This document shows, in pieces, positions 14,096-22,431 of a stretch of 24,716 nt of DNA. How positions within the stretch are numbered: position 1 is the first letter of the stretch; each line of letters starts with the position of its first letter. Origin of the DNA: Anaerolineae bacterium (GTDB taxonomy: Bacteria; Chloroflexota; Anaerolineae; JAFGEY01); the NCBI GenBank assembly GCA_016929205.1, contig JAFGJF010000296.1:1-24716 (forward strand), given 5' to 3'. The position numbers and the translations under genes were made by a program. Below the pieces are notes generated by a model that searched no databases, was not told the DNA's origin, and was given only the letters and a program-made list of their open reading frames with translations.

Positions 14096-16450
14096 ATGAA
14101 AAAGAATGGTCGTTGGATTGTACCTCTAGCTCTGTTCCTATTCTCGCTGATCCTGTATGTGAGCCGAATGGCACCCTCGATCGTTCCCGGGGATCCGGGT
14201 GAATACCAAATCATCGCTGCACGATGGGGCATCGGACATCCGCCGGGATACGGCTTTTACGCGTTGTTGGGCAATACGTTCACCCACCTGGTGCCAATCG
14301 GTTCATTTGCCTGGCGAGCCAACCTGCTTTCAGCAGTCTGCGGCGCAATCATCGTCTCTCTTGCCTACGGTATGGGGCGCATCACGAGCAAAGCGCCTTA
14401 CGACACCCTGCGCGGACAGATCCCGCCGATCCTGGGTGCATTGCTTTTAGCAACTGGCCTCGATTTGTGGCAGCACGCCATCCACGCCAATGCACACATT
14501 GTCACCGCCCTGCTTGCGGCGACGAGTTTATTCCTGCTACTGCTCTGGCGGCACACACAGCAGGACCGGTGGCTATTTGTCTTTTGCGTGGTAGCTGGAC
14601 TGAGCCCCGCACATCATCCCTTGTTGGTCTTTGCCTTTCCTGCATACACCCTATTTATCCTGACCGTTCGCCCACGCATCTGGCAAAGGTGGACACTGCT
14701 CAAGATGTTTGGGTTCGCGCTGTTAGGCCTGATGATCTTTTTCTACTACCCGGTTCGGTGCGCGATCGGGTCGCCCCCCTTGCCCGGTCCAAATGATATG
14801 AATACCTGGTCGGGGTTCGTCCGCGTGATCACGGCACAGGGGCTGCGGGGCAACCTGTTCAACTTTTCTGGGAGCGAGATCCTCTACCGGTTATGGGATG
14901 TTCGTGTACCGCTGAGGCTGCAATATACTTTGCCCGCCTTGGTGCTGGCAATCATTGGCTTGATCGAACTGTGGGTACACCGCTACCGGACCGCACTGCT
15001 GATAACCGGCTATTTGATCGGCATTACGATGATGACTGTGAATGTCCTGCAGGACGCCATGGCCTATCTGTTAGGACCGATGGTCATTGTCGGCGTACTG
15101 GCAGGAGTGGGTATTGATACACTGATCGGCTGGCTGGACAAGCATCTTATCACCTGGCGCACCCCGGCGATCGTTGCTGCTGCTGCACTGATCGCGCTTA
15201 TGCCTATATGGGCCGCCGTCATTAACTGGACCAAGATGGATCTGAGCCATTTTAATACCTCGGACGAGTGGTTGTCAATGATACGAGATCGGTTCGATGG
15301 CCAAAACGAACGCGCCATCGTGTTGACCGAATGGGAGCGTATGACGACGGTCTGGTATGATCAGCAGATTCGCGGGCAGCAATACTCTGCGCAAGATATA
15401 ACATTTGTCTACATCCCTGCTGGCAAAACCTTTACCCAGGGTGTAGATGAAAATCTATCTCAGGGCCTTGTGTATCTGACGATGTATCGGCCGTTTGTGG
15501 CCGAAAAATACCGGCTCATACCCAGCGGTGAATTGTGGCAAGTTTTGCCGACATGGCCACGCGAACTGCCTGATCAGGCAAATCCCACGCACATTCTTGC
15601 TCCAGGGCATTTTGAAATTGTCGGCTGGCAATTGAGCGAGAAAGAAATCCGGCCAGGCGAACGTTTGATCCTCGACCTGTATATGCGAATGCCTGATCCT
15701 GAAGGAACAGAGGCGCAACAAACCTATTTGCCATGGGCCAGATTGGGTGAAACGACATATCACTTTACAACCGACAGCCGCTTCAACACGCCTTGGTGGC
15801 AACCGGGCGAAATCGTCGTTGAACGATTCGAGTTGCCTGTATCGTGGATGGCCGCGCCCGGGCATTATCCGCTGCAAATCGGCATCCGACTGATCAATGA
15901 AGAACGAGACCTGATCTTGCAGACCGGACAGACCTTGGCAACGTTAGCCACGATCGAGGTAAAATCGCCAGACTGGCGGCCTTTAAAATCCAAACTGGAT
16001 GCGGCGCTGGGCAACCTGCGCGGAGACATCTTGTTGCGCCAAGTACGCATCAATGGAAGACGTATGCCTACAGATAAGCCACTTTTGATCGATCCAGGCG
16101 AGATGTTGCGTGTTACACTCGATTGGGAATCGCTGCGTCCCATTGAAGAAAACTATACCGTCTTTGTGCAGTTGTTGGACTGGAACACATGGCCGCCGGT
16201 CAGAGCACAAGACGATATCACGCCGTTGGGCGGCAGCGCACCCACACTATTATGGTTTCCCCGCTGGCGGCGTGGGACACGTATCGCCGATACACATCTG
16301 CTGGATGTGCCTGCCGATCTGGCCCCGGGACAATATCCGCTGGTTGTAGGTATGTATGGTTTTTCCACGCGCAAGCGCGTGCAGAATGTGCTACCGAACG
16401 GCGATATGGAAGGGGATTGGATAACGGTAGGCCACATGCTGGTAAAATAA
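14096..16450 (+). CDS. DUF2723-type GT-C membrane glycosyltransferase with two C-terminal beta domains
   Basis: 784 residues. The first helix (about 7-24) is followed by a loop with acidic residues D33 and E36 (PGDPGEYQ) and HPPGY (48-52), the signature of DUF2723, a membrane family in the GT-C glycosyltransferase clan. About ten helices fill the first ~390 residues. The soluble C-terminus has two beta domains (about 503-620 and 647-784), each with the pattern R/DPGE-x-L-x-x-x-L-x-x ... PGxYPLxxG. The second resembles the C-terminus of the GT39-like protein at 1581-3920. Donor and acceptor are unknown; a polyprenyl-phosphate sugar donor is expected for the clan. The start follows from the promoter position, though the ribosome site is poor. 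A strong terminator follows. Confidence 0.83.
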   Translation: MKKNGRWIVPLALFLFSLILYVSRMAPSIVPGDPGEYQIIAARWGIGHPPGYGFYALLGNTFTHLVPIGSFAWRANLLSAVCGAIIVSLAYGMGRITSKAPYDTLRGQIPPILGALLLATGLDLWQHAIHANAHIVTALLAATSLFLLLLWRHTQQDRWLFVFCVVAGLSPAHHPLLVFAFPAYTLFILTVRPRIWQRWTLLKMFGFALLGLMIFFYYPVRCAIGSPPLPGPNDMNTWSGFVRVITAQGLRGNLFNFSGSEILYRLWDVRVPLRLQYTLPALVLAIIGLIELWVHRYRTALLITGYLIGITMMTVNVLQDAMAYLLGPMVIVGVLAGVGIDTLIGWLDKHLITWRTPAIVAAAALIALMPIWAAVINWTKMDLSHFNTSDEWLSMIRDRFDGQNERAIVLTEWERMTTVWYDQQIRGQQYSAQDITFVYIPAGKTFTQGVDENLSQGLVYLTMYRPFVAEKYRLIPSGELWQVLPTWPRELPDQANPTHILAPGHFEIVGWQLSEKEIRPGERLILDLYMRMPDPEGTEAQQTYLPWARLGETTYHFTTDSRFNTPWWQPGEIVVERFELPVSWMAAPGHYPLQIGIRLINEERDLILQTGQTLATLATIEVKSPDWRPLKSKLDAALGNLRGDILLRQVRINGRRMPTDKPLLIDPGEMLRVTLDWESLRPIEENYTVFVQLLDWNTWPPVRAQDDITPLGGSAPTLLWFPRWRRGTRIADTHLLDVPADLAPGQYPLVVGMYGFSTRKRVQNVLPNGDMEGDWITVGHMLVK

Positions 16451-16462
16451 AGCCCAGTTCAA

Positions 16463-16496
16463 AGCCCCACCAGTTGCGGTGGGGCTCTCTTTTTTA
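16463..16496 (+). terminator. Intrinsic terminator of the DUF2723 gene
   Basis: Stem AGCCCCACC (16463-16471), 6-base loop, GGTGGGGCT (16478-16486), then CTCTTTTTT. The 9-bp stem is perfect and GC-rich, and begins 12 bases after the stop codon. Confidence 0.93.
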
Positions 16497-16515
16497 TTGA
16501 CGAGTATCAAACCAC

Positions 16516-16540
16516 CTGGCCGTCCAAACGATACGGCCAG
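16516..16540 (-). terminator. Hairpin, possible terminator of the CoADR-rhodanese gene
   Basis: CTGGCCGT (16516-16523) and ACGGCCAG (16533-16540) form a perfect 8-bp stem with a 9-base loop, about 30 bases past the leftward gene's stop. On the minus strand GTGGTTTGAT follows, which is only a weak T-tract. Confidence 0.45.
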
Positions 16541-16568
16541 AACTCACAGCGCGCCGAGAGGGCTCGTG

Positions 16569-18251
16569 CTATGACCCACGCTGTGTTTCAAATGGCCAGG
16601 CCATAAATCCACCATCCAGGATCTCAACATTGCTGTAACCTGCGCCGGCAAGAATGCGAGAGGCTTCCCAGGCACGGAGGCTAGATTTGCAGTAGGCGAC
16701 CACTGGTTTATCACGCGGGATTTCATCGAGACGAGAGCGCACCGCGCCCAACGGGATCAGCGTGCACCCGGCAATCGCGCCGGCTGCATGCTCGTCAGGC
16801 GAACGCACATCGAGCAACATCAGGTCCTCGCCTGCCTCCAGTCTCTCCTGTAACTCGATCGACGTACAGCCCTTGAGTAGTCCATCGAGCTTGTTACGTA
16901 GGGTGTTGGCGCCATTGATGAGGATGTCCATTGCCTCCGAATACGGCGGTGCATAGGTCAGATCAAGACTGGCTACCTGATCTATGGTCATTCCTGCGGT
17001 CATAGCCGTGACGGCAACGTCAACTCGTTTGACCACCTCTCCCAAACCGACTCCCTGGATACCGATCAAACGCCGGGTCGCCTTTTCGGCAATAAGCTTG
17101 AGGATGACGGGTTTGGCACCCGGATAGTAGTGTGGCTTGTCAGGCGAAGCAACCGTTGCGGCAATAACCGGGATACCGAGTTCTGTCGCTTGAGCAACGC
17201 TTAGACCTGCGCGGGCGACGTTGAGATCGAACACTTTGAGGGCCGTGGCACCCGCCACGCCCGGGAAGCGCTCCACGTGGCCCACGGCATTCGCACCTGC
17301 CACACGTCCTTCCTTGTTGGCGACCGAACCCAACGGAAGCACACACGCCGTTCCACGCACAAAACACTGCTTTTCAGCGCAATCGCCTGCCGCATAGATG
17401 TCTCGGTCTGAGGTCTGCATGTATTCGTTCACATGGATGCCACCGGCGGAACCGATCAGCAAGCCAGCTTTTTTGGCCAGTTCTACGTTAGGCCGCAAGC
17501 CGATGCTGAGCAACGCCAGCGGGGCTTCAAACGTACCGCTCGTCGTGACAACATGCGTAACTTGGCCCTCATCATCTCCCTCAAACCGCTCCACCCGTGC
17601 CGACGTCATGACCTGGACACCGCGCTGCTTCATATGTTTCTCCACAAGGAGTGCCATATCGACATCCAGTATCGGCAGGACGTGCGGCAACATCTCGACA
17701 ACGGTCACGCCGGCGCCACACTCGGTCACGGCTTCTGTCATCTCCATGCCGATCAAACCGCCGCCGACGATCACAACACGAGGACAAGCCTCGTCCTGCA
17801 TGTGCTCTCGGAAGCGGTCTGCATCCTCGAGGCGTTTGAGCCGGAGGACGTTCTTGAGATCTTTGCCCGGAATGGGGGGTTCGACGGGCTCCGCACCCGT
17901 GGCAATGACCAGCTTGTCATAGGGCAAGCGTTGTACCTCGCCAGTGTCTACATTTTTGACCTCGACCTCTTTGGCTTTTCGATCGATGTTCACCGCTTCA
18001 GTGCGATTGAGTACTTTGATATTCTTGACCTTGGCAAAGAACTGTGGATCGCGCAGCACACCGATCGGCGTCGCCATCAGTTGCCTGCGATCCTCGACCA
18101 TACCTGAAATATAGTACGGCAGGCCGCATCCCGCATATGACAGGATCTCATCCTTTTCCACGATTGTGATCTCGGCACTGGGATCCAGTCTTCGCGCTCG
18201 AGCCGCAGCTTTTGGCCCTGCTGCCACGCCGCCAATAATCACCAGTTTCAT
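16569..18251 (-). CDS. CoA-disulfide reductase-like flavoprotein fused to a rhodanese domain
   Basis: 560 residues. The N-terminal pyridine nucleotide-disulfide oxidoreductase part has the FAD site IGGVAAG (6-12), the single redox Cys C42 in YAGCGLPYY (the CoADR/NADH oxidase/Npx type), the NAD(P)H site VIVGGGLIGMEM and the second FAD motif IYAAGDCAE. The dimerisation domain follows to about 445. Residues ~460-560 are a rhodanese domain with active Cys C521 in YCKSSLRA. CoADR-rhodanese fusions of this size are known to reduce CoA disulfides, CoA persulfides or polysulfide with NAD(P)H. The likely role is sulfur redox or thiol homeostasis in the cytoplasm. GGAGG lies 9 bases before the ATG. The gene is probably monocistronic. 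Confidence 0.9.
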   Translation of the reverse strand: MKLVIIGGVAAGPKAAARARRLDPSAEITIVEKDEILSYAGCGLPYYISGMVEDRRQLMATPIGVLRDPQFFAKVKNIKVLNRTEAVNIDRKAKEVEVKNVDTGEVQRLPYDKLVIATGAEPVEPPIPGKDLKNVLRLKRLEDADRFREHMQDEACPRVVIVGGGLIGMEMTEAVTECGAGVTVVEMLPHVLPILDVDMALLVEKHMKQRGVQVMTSARVERFEGDDEGQVTHVVTTSGTFEAPLALLSIGLRPNVELAKKAGLLIGSAGGIHVNEYMQTSDRDIYAAGDCAEKQCFVRGTACVLPLGSVANKEGRVAGANAVGHVERFPGVAGATALKVFDLNVARAGLSVAQATELGIPVIAATVASPDKPHYYPGAKPVILKLIAEKATRRLIGIQGVGLGEVVKRVDVAVTAMTAGMTIDQVASLDLTYAPPYSEAMDILINGANTLRNKLDGLLKGCTSIELQERLEAGEDLMLLDVRSPDEHAAGAIAGCTLIPLGAVRSRLDEIPRDKPVVAYCKSSLRAWEASRILAGAGYSNVEILDGGFMAWPFETQRGS

Positions 18252-18687
18252 TGTTAATATCCTCCAGTTTAGTTCTAGATCTTGTTCGATATCATTTTGG
18301 TATTTTGGATAGAATCACCCCTGAGCCAGAGACATGCAAATTTACGGGCTTGGATAATGCACGATCAAACAAGCCAACCACGCAACAGCACAAAAAGGCT
18401 CCCACAACCCGTCTAGCCGCTGACGCTTTTGGGGTCAAATACTTGAATGATCTTACAAATTACGGGAACATAACCAACCGGAAGGAGGTGGAGATTTGTT
18501 GCAGCCACCACGACAGCGCTCATGACAGAGGCCGGCACTAAAAGAAGAAAATATGCACTTGCGCATGGCTGCAAATCCTTGAATGGGAGTAAAGTGCGTT
18601 ACCTGTTCTCTCGAAAAGGGACAAAACCATCACCCCTTCTCATCGAACAAGATAAAAGAGACAACTGTGTCACTTGCACAGAAGTAA
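18252..18687. other. 436-bp gene-free region
   Basis: No convincing protein gene is seen. The plus-strand readings in it have no family resemblance and no placed ribosome site. A strong Shine-Dalgarno-like GGAGGTGGAG at 18484-18493 leads only to an eight-codon reading from TTG. On the minus strand a weak promoter-like pair (TTGACC 18438-18433, 17-bp spacer, TAGACG 18415-18410) could serve the CoADR gene with a long leader. A weak GGCT/AGCC stem at 18397-18418 has a T5 run on the minus strand. An unannotated small RNA or a decayed gene is possible. Confidence 0.5.
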
Positions 18688-18701
18688 TTATACTTCAAGT
18701 G
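18671..18701. repeat. Nested inverted repeat over the GT4 stop codon
   Basis: Outer arms CACTTG (18671-18676) and CAAGTG (18696-18701) enclose the dyad GAAGTAATTATACTTC (18681-18696). The GT4 stop codon TAA (18690-18688, minus strand) lies in the centre. It could be a 3'-end hairpin, but no T-run follows. Confidence 0.5.
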
Positions 18702-19815
18702 TGGCTTGGGCGCAACTTGGATCATTTGCCATCTCGTGGTAGACCGACACTGTTGCTGCTGCAACCTGGGCTTGTGTGAACCGGGCCAAAACGCGATCGC
18801 GACCTCGTCTGGACAACGCTTGCCATAATTCGCGATCGCTGATCAACGCCTGAAGGTGCGCGCGCAATGCGTTTACATCCGTTTCTGCAAAGATCAATCC
18901 AGCATCGCCAATGACGTTAGGAATCTCGCCCGAATCGGAGCCGATGGCCGGGACGCCACTGGCCATCGCCTCGATCAATACCCGCCCAAACTGCTCTTTC
19001 CAATTTGGACGGGTATGCGATGGCAACACTAGCGCATGCAAGCGGCTCAGATACGCAGGCACTTCACTGGCCGGGATGTGGGCATCCAAAACAACACGAT
19101 CTGCAATCGACAACGAACGTGCCAGAGCCATCAACGCTTCGCGTTCAGGCCCGTTGCCCAACAGCCGGATTCGCCACTGGCCGGACAGCTTGGCCGCAGC
19201 TTGCAGCAAGTCGCCGATACCTTTTTCGGATACCAGACGTCCAACATAGCCAATGGTAAACGGCTCCACACCAGGATAGCTGGCAGGCTGATACAGTGAC
19301 GGATCCACTCCAAACTGAGGGATCACATGCACCGGCCCGCCATATCCCTTGGCACCCAGCACCTGGACCGCCTCATGATTGCCGGCAATGGCAAAGGATA
19401 CTCGCTTGTAGACATACTGTTCGCACCAACTAAAAGGGGGCGGATAACGCCGGTAGAGGTTCTGCCAGGTAAAAAACAAGGAACGTGCGCCAAAGCGTCT
19501 CGACAACCTTAATATGTGCCAGGTTGCCAGGTTATACGGCTCCTCATCAATGTGCACAATGTCGGGCCGTGTTTCTGCCAGGATGCGCCGCAAAAGTGGG
19601 TAGTAGTGCAGATGGAAACTGCCATTAAACGCCATTGGCGTCACGCGCAAATCATAGCCTTTAGTATACATCTGCTCAACGGGCATCCACCCCCGCTCAT
19701 CGCGCCAACCTGGCGGCACAATGACGATGAGTTCGACACCCAATTGTGCAATTTCCTCCAGCTTGCGTTGGTATATCCCCGTAATGCAGGCTTTGGAAAC
19801 CATCAAAACGCGCAC
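18688..19815 (-). CDS. Glycosyltransferase family 4 (GT-B fold)
   Basis: 375 residues from a GTG start. The N-terminal Rossmann domain begins VRVLMVSKACITGIYQRKLEE, followed by DIVHIDEEPYN. The C-terminal donor domain has GYVGRLVSEKGIGDLL and LLGNGPER. The EX7E motif in EQFGRVLIEAM (about residues 274-282) positions the sugar nucleotide. It is a retaining glycosyltransferase acting at the inner membrane face or in the cytoplasm, probably in polysaccharide or glycolipid synthesis; donor and acceptor are unknown. An ATG two codons upstream (19821) directly abuts GAGGAG, leaving no spacing. The GTG at 19815 is 6 bases past that site and gives the family's usual N-terminus, so it is preferred. 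The C-terminal ~15 residues look non-conserved. Confidence 0.88.
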   Translation of the reverse strand: MRVLMVSKACITGIYQRKLEEIAQLGVELIVIVPPGWRDERGWMPVEQMYTKGYDLRVTPMAFNGSFHLHYYPLLRRILAETRPDIVHIDEEPYNLATWHILRLSRRFGARSLFFTWQNLYRRYPPPFSWCEQYVYKRVSFAIAGNHEAVQVLGAKGYGGPVHVIPQFGVDPSLYQPASYPGVEPFTIGYVGRLVSEKGIGDLLQAAAKLSGQWRIRLLGNGPEREALMALARSLSIADRVVLDAHIPASEVPAYLSRLHALVLPSHTRPNWKEQFGRVLIEAMASGVPAIGSDSGEIPNVIGDAGLIFAETDVNALRAHLQALISDRELWQALSRRGRDRVLARFTQAQVAAATVSVYHEMANDPSCAQATLEV

Positions 19816-19843
19816 CGTCATCTCCTCTTACCAAGGTGGATAT

Positions 19844-19872
19844 AGTCTAGCATCAATAACTTTATTTGGCAA
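19844..19872 (-). promoter_or_regulatory. Probable promoter of the GT4 gene
   Basis: On the minus strand: -35 TTGCCA (19872-19867), 17-bp spacer, -10 TAGACT (19849-19844). The predicted start point near 19837 leaves a very short leader that still contains AAGAGGAG. Confidence 0.6.
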
Positions 19873-19894
19873 CCTGCTAACCTATCTGACAAAC

Positions 19895-19923
19895 TTGCGC
19901 AATGCGCCAAGATGTGATTTAAT
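19895..19923 (+). promoter_or_regulatory. Probable promoter of the oxidoreductase operon
   Basis: -35 TTGCGC (19895-19900), 17-bp spacer, -10 TTTAAT (19918-19923) preceded by an extended -10 TGA. AAGGAG at 19951-19956 is the ribosome site for the start at 19964. It is back-to-back with the GT4 promoter. Confidence 0.6.
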
Positions 19924-19963
19924 AACCGCTGCAATGTGACCCCTTTCTCAAAGGAGAGAATGA

Positions 19964-20746
19964 ATGGAAAAAATTGCATTCGAACGACCACAATCACTGA
20001 CTGATGCCAGCACACATTACTGTCCAGGATGCATTCACGGGATTGTCCATCGCGTCGTGGCCGAAGTAATGGATGAAATGGACATTCGTGAAATCTCGAT
20101 CGGCATCGCGCCGGTAGGTTGCTCGGTGTTGGCTTATGACTATTTCAACTGTGATTTTGCCGAAGCCGCGCATGGCCGTGCTCCAGCTATGGCCACCGGA
20201 TTGAAGCGCGTATTGCCGGACCGAGTGGTTTTCACCTATCAAGGTGACGGCGATTTGGCTTCTATCGGCGCAGCAGAAGTGATTCATGCAGCAGCGCGCG
20301 GAGAAAACATTACCACCATTTTTATCAACAATGCCGTGTACGGTATGACTGGCGGGCAGATGGCGCCGACGACACTGCCGGGCATGGTCACAACCTCGTC
20401 ACCCTACGGACGTGATGTCAAGACCGCAGGCTATCCGCTACGAGTATGCGAATTGATCTCTCAAATTGACGGTGCTGCCTATATTGTCCGCCGCACAGCT
20501 ACAAACCCCAAAGAGATTCGCAGACTCAAAACAGCTGTGCGCAATGCATTCCAAGTCCAGATTGCCGGATTGGGTTACTCGTTGATCGAAGTTGTTTCCA
20601 ATTGCCCCACAAACTGGGGTATGTCTCCCATCGAATCGATCAAATTCGTTGAAGAAAAAATGCTGCCCTATTACCCGATGGGGGACTATAAAGTCAAACC
20701 CGAAGTGGAAACGTTGCTCAACCGCCAGCAAAGGAGAGCCGGATAA
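19964..20746 (+). CDS. 2-oxoacid:ferredoxin oxidoreductase, beta (TPP-binding) subunit
   Basis: 260 residues. The beta subunit binds thiamine pyrophosphate and a 4Fe-4S cluster for CoA-dependent oxidative decarboxylation of a 2-oxoacid, with electrons passed to ferredoxin. YCPGC gives C20 and C23, GCS gives C53, and SNCP gives C214: four cysteines in the positions expected for the cluster. The TPP motif is GDGD (94-97) with [12 protein letters not shown] (121-132). The short length and motif spacing fit KorB/VorB-like beta subunits. The substrate (2-oxoglutarate, branched-chain oxoacid or pyruvate) cannot be fixed from sequence. It overlaps the gamma gene by one base. No alpha subunit is present beside it. 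Confidence 0.9.
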   Translation: MEKIAFERPQSLTDASTHYCPGCIHGIVHRVVAEVMDEMDIREISIGIAPVGCSVLAYDYFNCDFAEAAHGRAPAMATGLKRVLPDRVVFTYQGDGDLASIGAAEVIHAAARGENITTIFINNAVYGMTGGQMAPTTLPGMVTTSSPYGRDVKTAGYPLRVCELISQIDGAAYIVRRTATNPKEIRRLKTAVRNAFQVQIAGLGYSLIEVVSNCPTNWGMSPIESIKFVEEKMLPYYPMGDYKVKPEVETLLNRQQRRAG

Positions 20747-21291
20747 TGCACGAAGAAGTCGTCTTTTCAGGCTTTGGTGGGCAGGGGGCGCTATTCGCGG
20801 GACAGTTGCTGACGTACGCAGGAATGGATGCCGGGTGGCAGGTGACCTGGATTCCCTCGTATGGCCCGGAAATGCGCGGCGGCACGGCTCACTGTACGGT
20901 CATCCTTTCCGATCAACCGATTGGCTCCCCCATCATTCGCAACCCGACGGTGGCGATCGTATTGAACCCGCCCTCGATGGAAAAATACGAATCGTTGGTC
21001 AAATCTGGGGGAGTGCTAGTCATCAACTCAACTTTGGTCAAACAGCAAACCAGGCGTGATGACATTGAGGCAGTCTATGTGCCGGCAAACGATCTAGCGT
21101 CCGACTGGGGAAACGTCAAGATGGCAAACGTTGTTCTGGTTGGAGCAATGCTGGCCAAAAGACCCATCGTGCCGCTAGAAGCCGTTGAAAAAGTACTGGA
21201 TGAACATCTGGTAGGCAAAAAACAGCGCTTTATCGAGCCAAACAAGCATGCCCTTCGACGCGGGGCGCAATATGCGTTGACAGGACAGTAA
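20746..21291 (+). CDS. 2-oxoacid:ferredoxin oxidoreductase, gamma subunit
   Basis: 181 residues, normal for a separate gamma subunit. The N-terminal GFGGQG (9-14), then SYGPEMRGG and the NP-P segment, are the family signature (PF01558). The gamma subunit completes the catalytic complex with alpha and beta. The start lies on the last base of the beta stop (TAATG), with AAAGGAG a few bases upstream, so the two are translationally coupled. No ferredoxin-like delta subunit and no alpha subunit follow. The partner genes must be elsewhere, or the alpha function is supplied by another complex. Confidence 0.9.
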   Translation: MHEEVVFSGFGGQGALFAGQLLTYAGMDAGWQVTWIPSYGPEMRGGTAHCTVILSDQPIGSPIIRNPTVAIVLNPPSMEKYESLVKSGGVLVINSTLVKQQTRRDDIEAVYVPANDLASDWGNVKMANVVLVGAMLAKRPIVPLEAVEKVLDEHLVGKKQRFIEPNKHALRRGAQYALTGQ

Positions 21292-21384
21292 CACGACCAG
21301 TCCTTTTCCAAGAAGGTTTTGAAAAACGAGAACACGGTATCTGCAACACAAATTCATATCTCAAACCCAGTCAAAGGGGGAAAA

Positions 21385-22422
21385 ATGGGGGAGCAAAAGA
21401 AACGAGCGTTGATCCTCTCTGGCGGCGGCGGACGAGGTGCTTACCATTGCGGCGTGCTGGAATACCTCGAAGCAATCGGCTGGAAACCAGACATTCTGGT
21501 CGGCACGTCCATCGGCGCGATCAATTCTGCGGCCATCGCCTCCGGGCACAACGCCGAGTCACTCAAAACTTTATGGCGCGATCTGACAACCAACAAAGTG
21601 CAAAAGTTCCGTGACGACTTGTTGAACGTACTCAACTGGCGCTACTTGTTGGACAACTCACCCTGGAAGCAGAGTATGCTGGATGCTGGCTGGTTTGATT
21701 TCGAACGCATCAACAGTGCTGATGCTCCGACGCTGGCGGTCACGGCAACAGACATCTACAGAGGTACGTTAACCGTCTTTTGCAATCGCGATATGGAGCA
21801 ACCAGGCAAATCCGGTGTGCCGAGGTCAAAGCGCATTCGCCACGTCGAATTTGCACTGGATCACATCATTGCCAGTTGTAGCATCCCGGTTGTTTACCCA
21901 TGGACAAACATCGAGGATGAACAGGCCTTTTATTGGGATGGTGCAGTCGTATCCAATACGCCGCTAGGGACAGCGCTGCGAGCGGGGGCAACAGAAACCA
22001 TTGTCGTTTTGTTATCCCCCTGGGGAGAAGAATACGACATCCATCACCAGGATAACGCCGAACCCCCCAAGCTGTGGATGATGCCTGGCTTGGCCCTCGA
22101 TTGGGCATTACTGGCGTCTTTCCGCTCCGACCTCAAGCTGCTAGCATCGGCAAACAATTTTGTAGCCGCCTTTGAACTACTAGACCCGGCACAACGCCAA
22201 AAACTGGCTGCCAACCTGTGGCCGGATGCAGACGATCAGGAACGCGAGCTAGAACTGACCAAGCTGAGTACCTGGCGGCATGTCGACACGCCCTGGATCG
22301 TCGCTCCGAAAAACTTGTTACCAATAGAGCAAATCATTACCTACGATCGCGACATTCACGAAGAAATGTTCGAACTGGGACGCAGCGATGCGGCACGCAT
22401 CCTGCGTTGGATGACAGTCTAG
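21385..22422 (+). CDS. Patatin-like phospholipase
   Basis: 345 residues. The patatin fold is indicated by the oxyanion loop SGGGGRGAY (12-20), the nucleophile elbow G-T-S42-I-G, the ASCSIP motif (163-168) and the catalytic dyad Asp D185 in WDGAVVSN. It should hydrolyse acyl esters of lipids using the Ser-Asp dyad. No signal peptide is seen, so it is probably cytoplasmic or membrane-peripheral. The ATG at 21385 is preceded by AAAGGGGG (21373-21380). A TTG 66 bases upstream would add a polar, unconserved extension and is less likely. It lies 93 bases after the gamma subunit and may be co-transcribed. Its stop is only 9 bases from the convergent apt stop. Confidence 0.9.
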   Translation: MGEQKKRALILSGGGGRGAYHCGVLEYLEAIGWKPDILVGTSIGAINSAAIASGHNAESLKTLWRDLTTNKVQKFRDDLLNVLNWRYLLDNSPWKQSMLDAGWFDFERINSADAPTLAVTATDIYRGTLTVFCNRDMEQPGKSGVPRSKRIRHVEFALDHIIASCSIPVVYPWTNIEDEQAFYWDGAVVSNTPLGTALRAGATETIVVLLSPWGEEYDIHHQDNAEPPKLWMMPGLALDWALLASFRSDLKLLASANNFVAAFELLDPAQRQKLAANLWPDADDQERELELTKLSTWRHVDTPWIVAPKNLLPIEQIITYDRDIHEEMFELGRSDAARILRWMTV

Positions 22423-22431
22423 ACTTGTGCG

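Noticed and set aside
18251..18541. 96-codon plus-strand frame in the gene-free region
   Set aside because: It starts within the oppositely oriented CoADR start codon, has no ribosome site and no family-like pattern.
18522..18779. 85-codon plus-strand frame
   Set aside because: Its second half is antisense to the GT4 coding region and no suitably spaced ribosome site is present.
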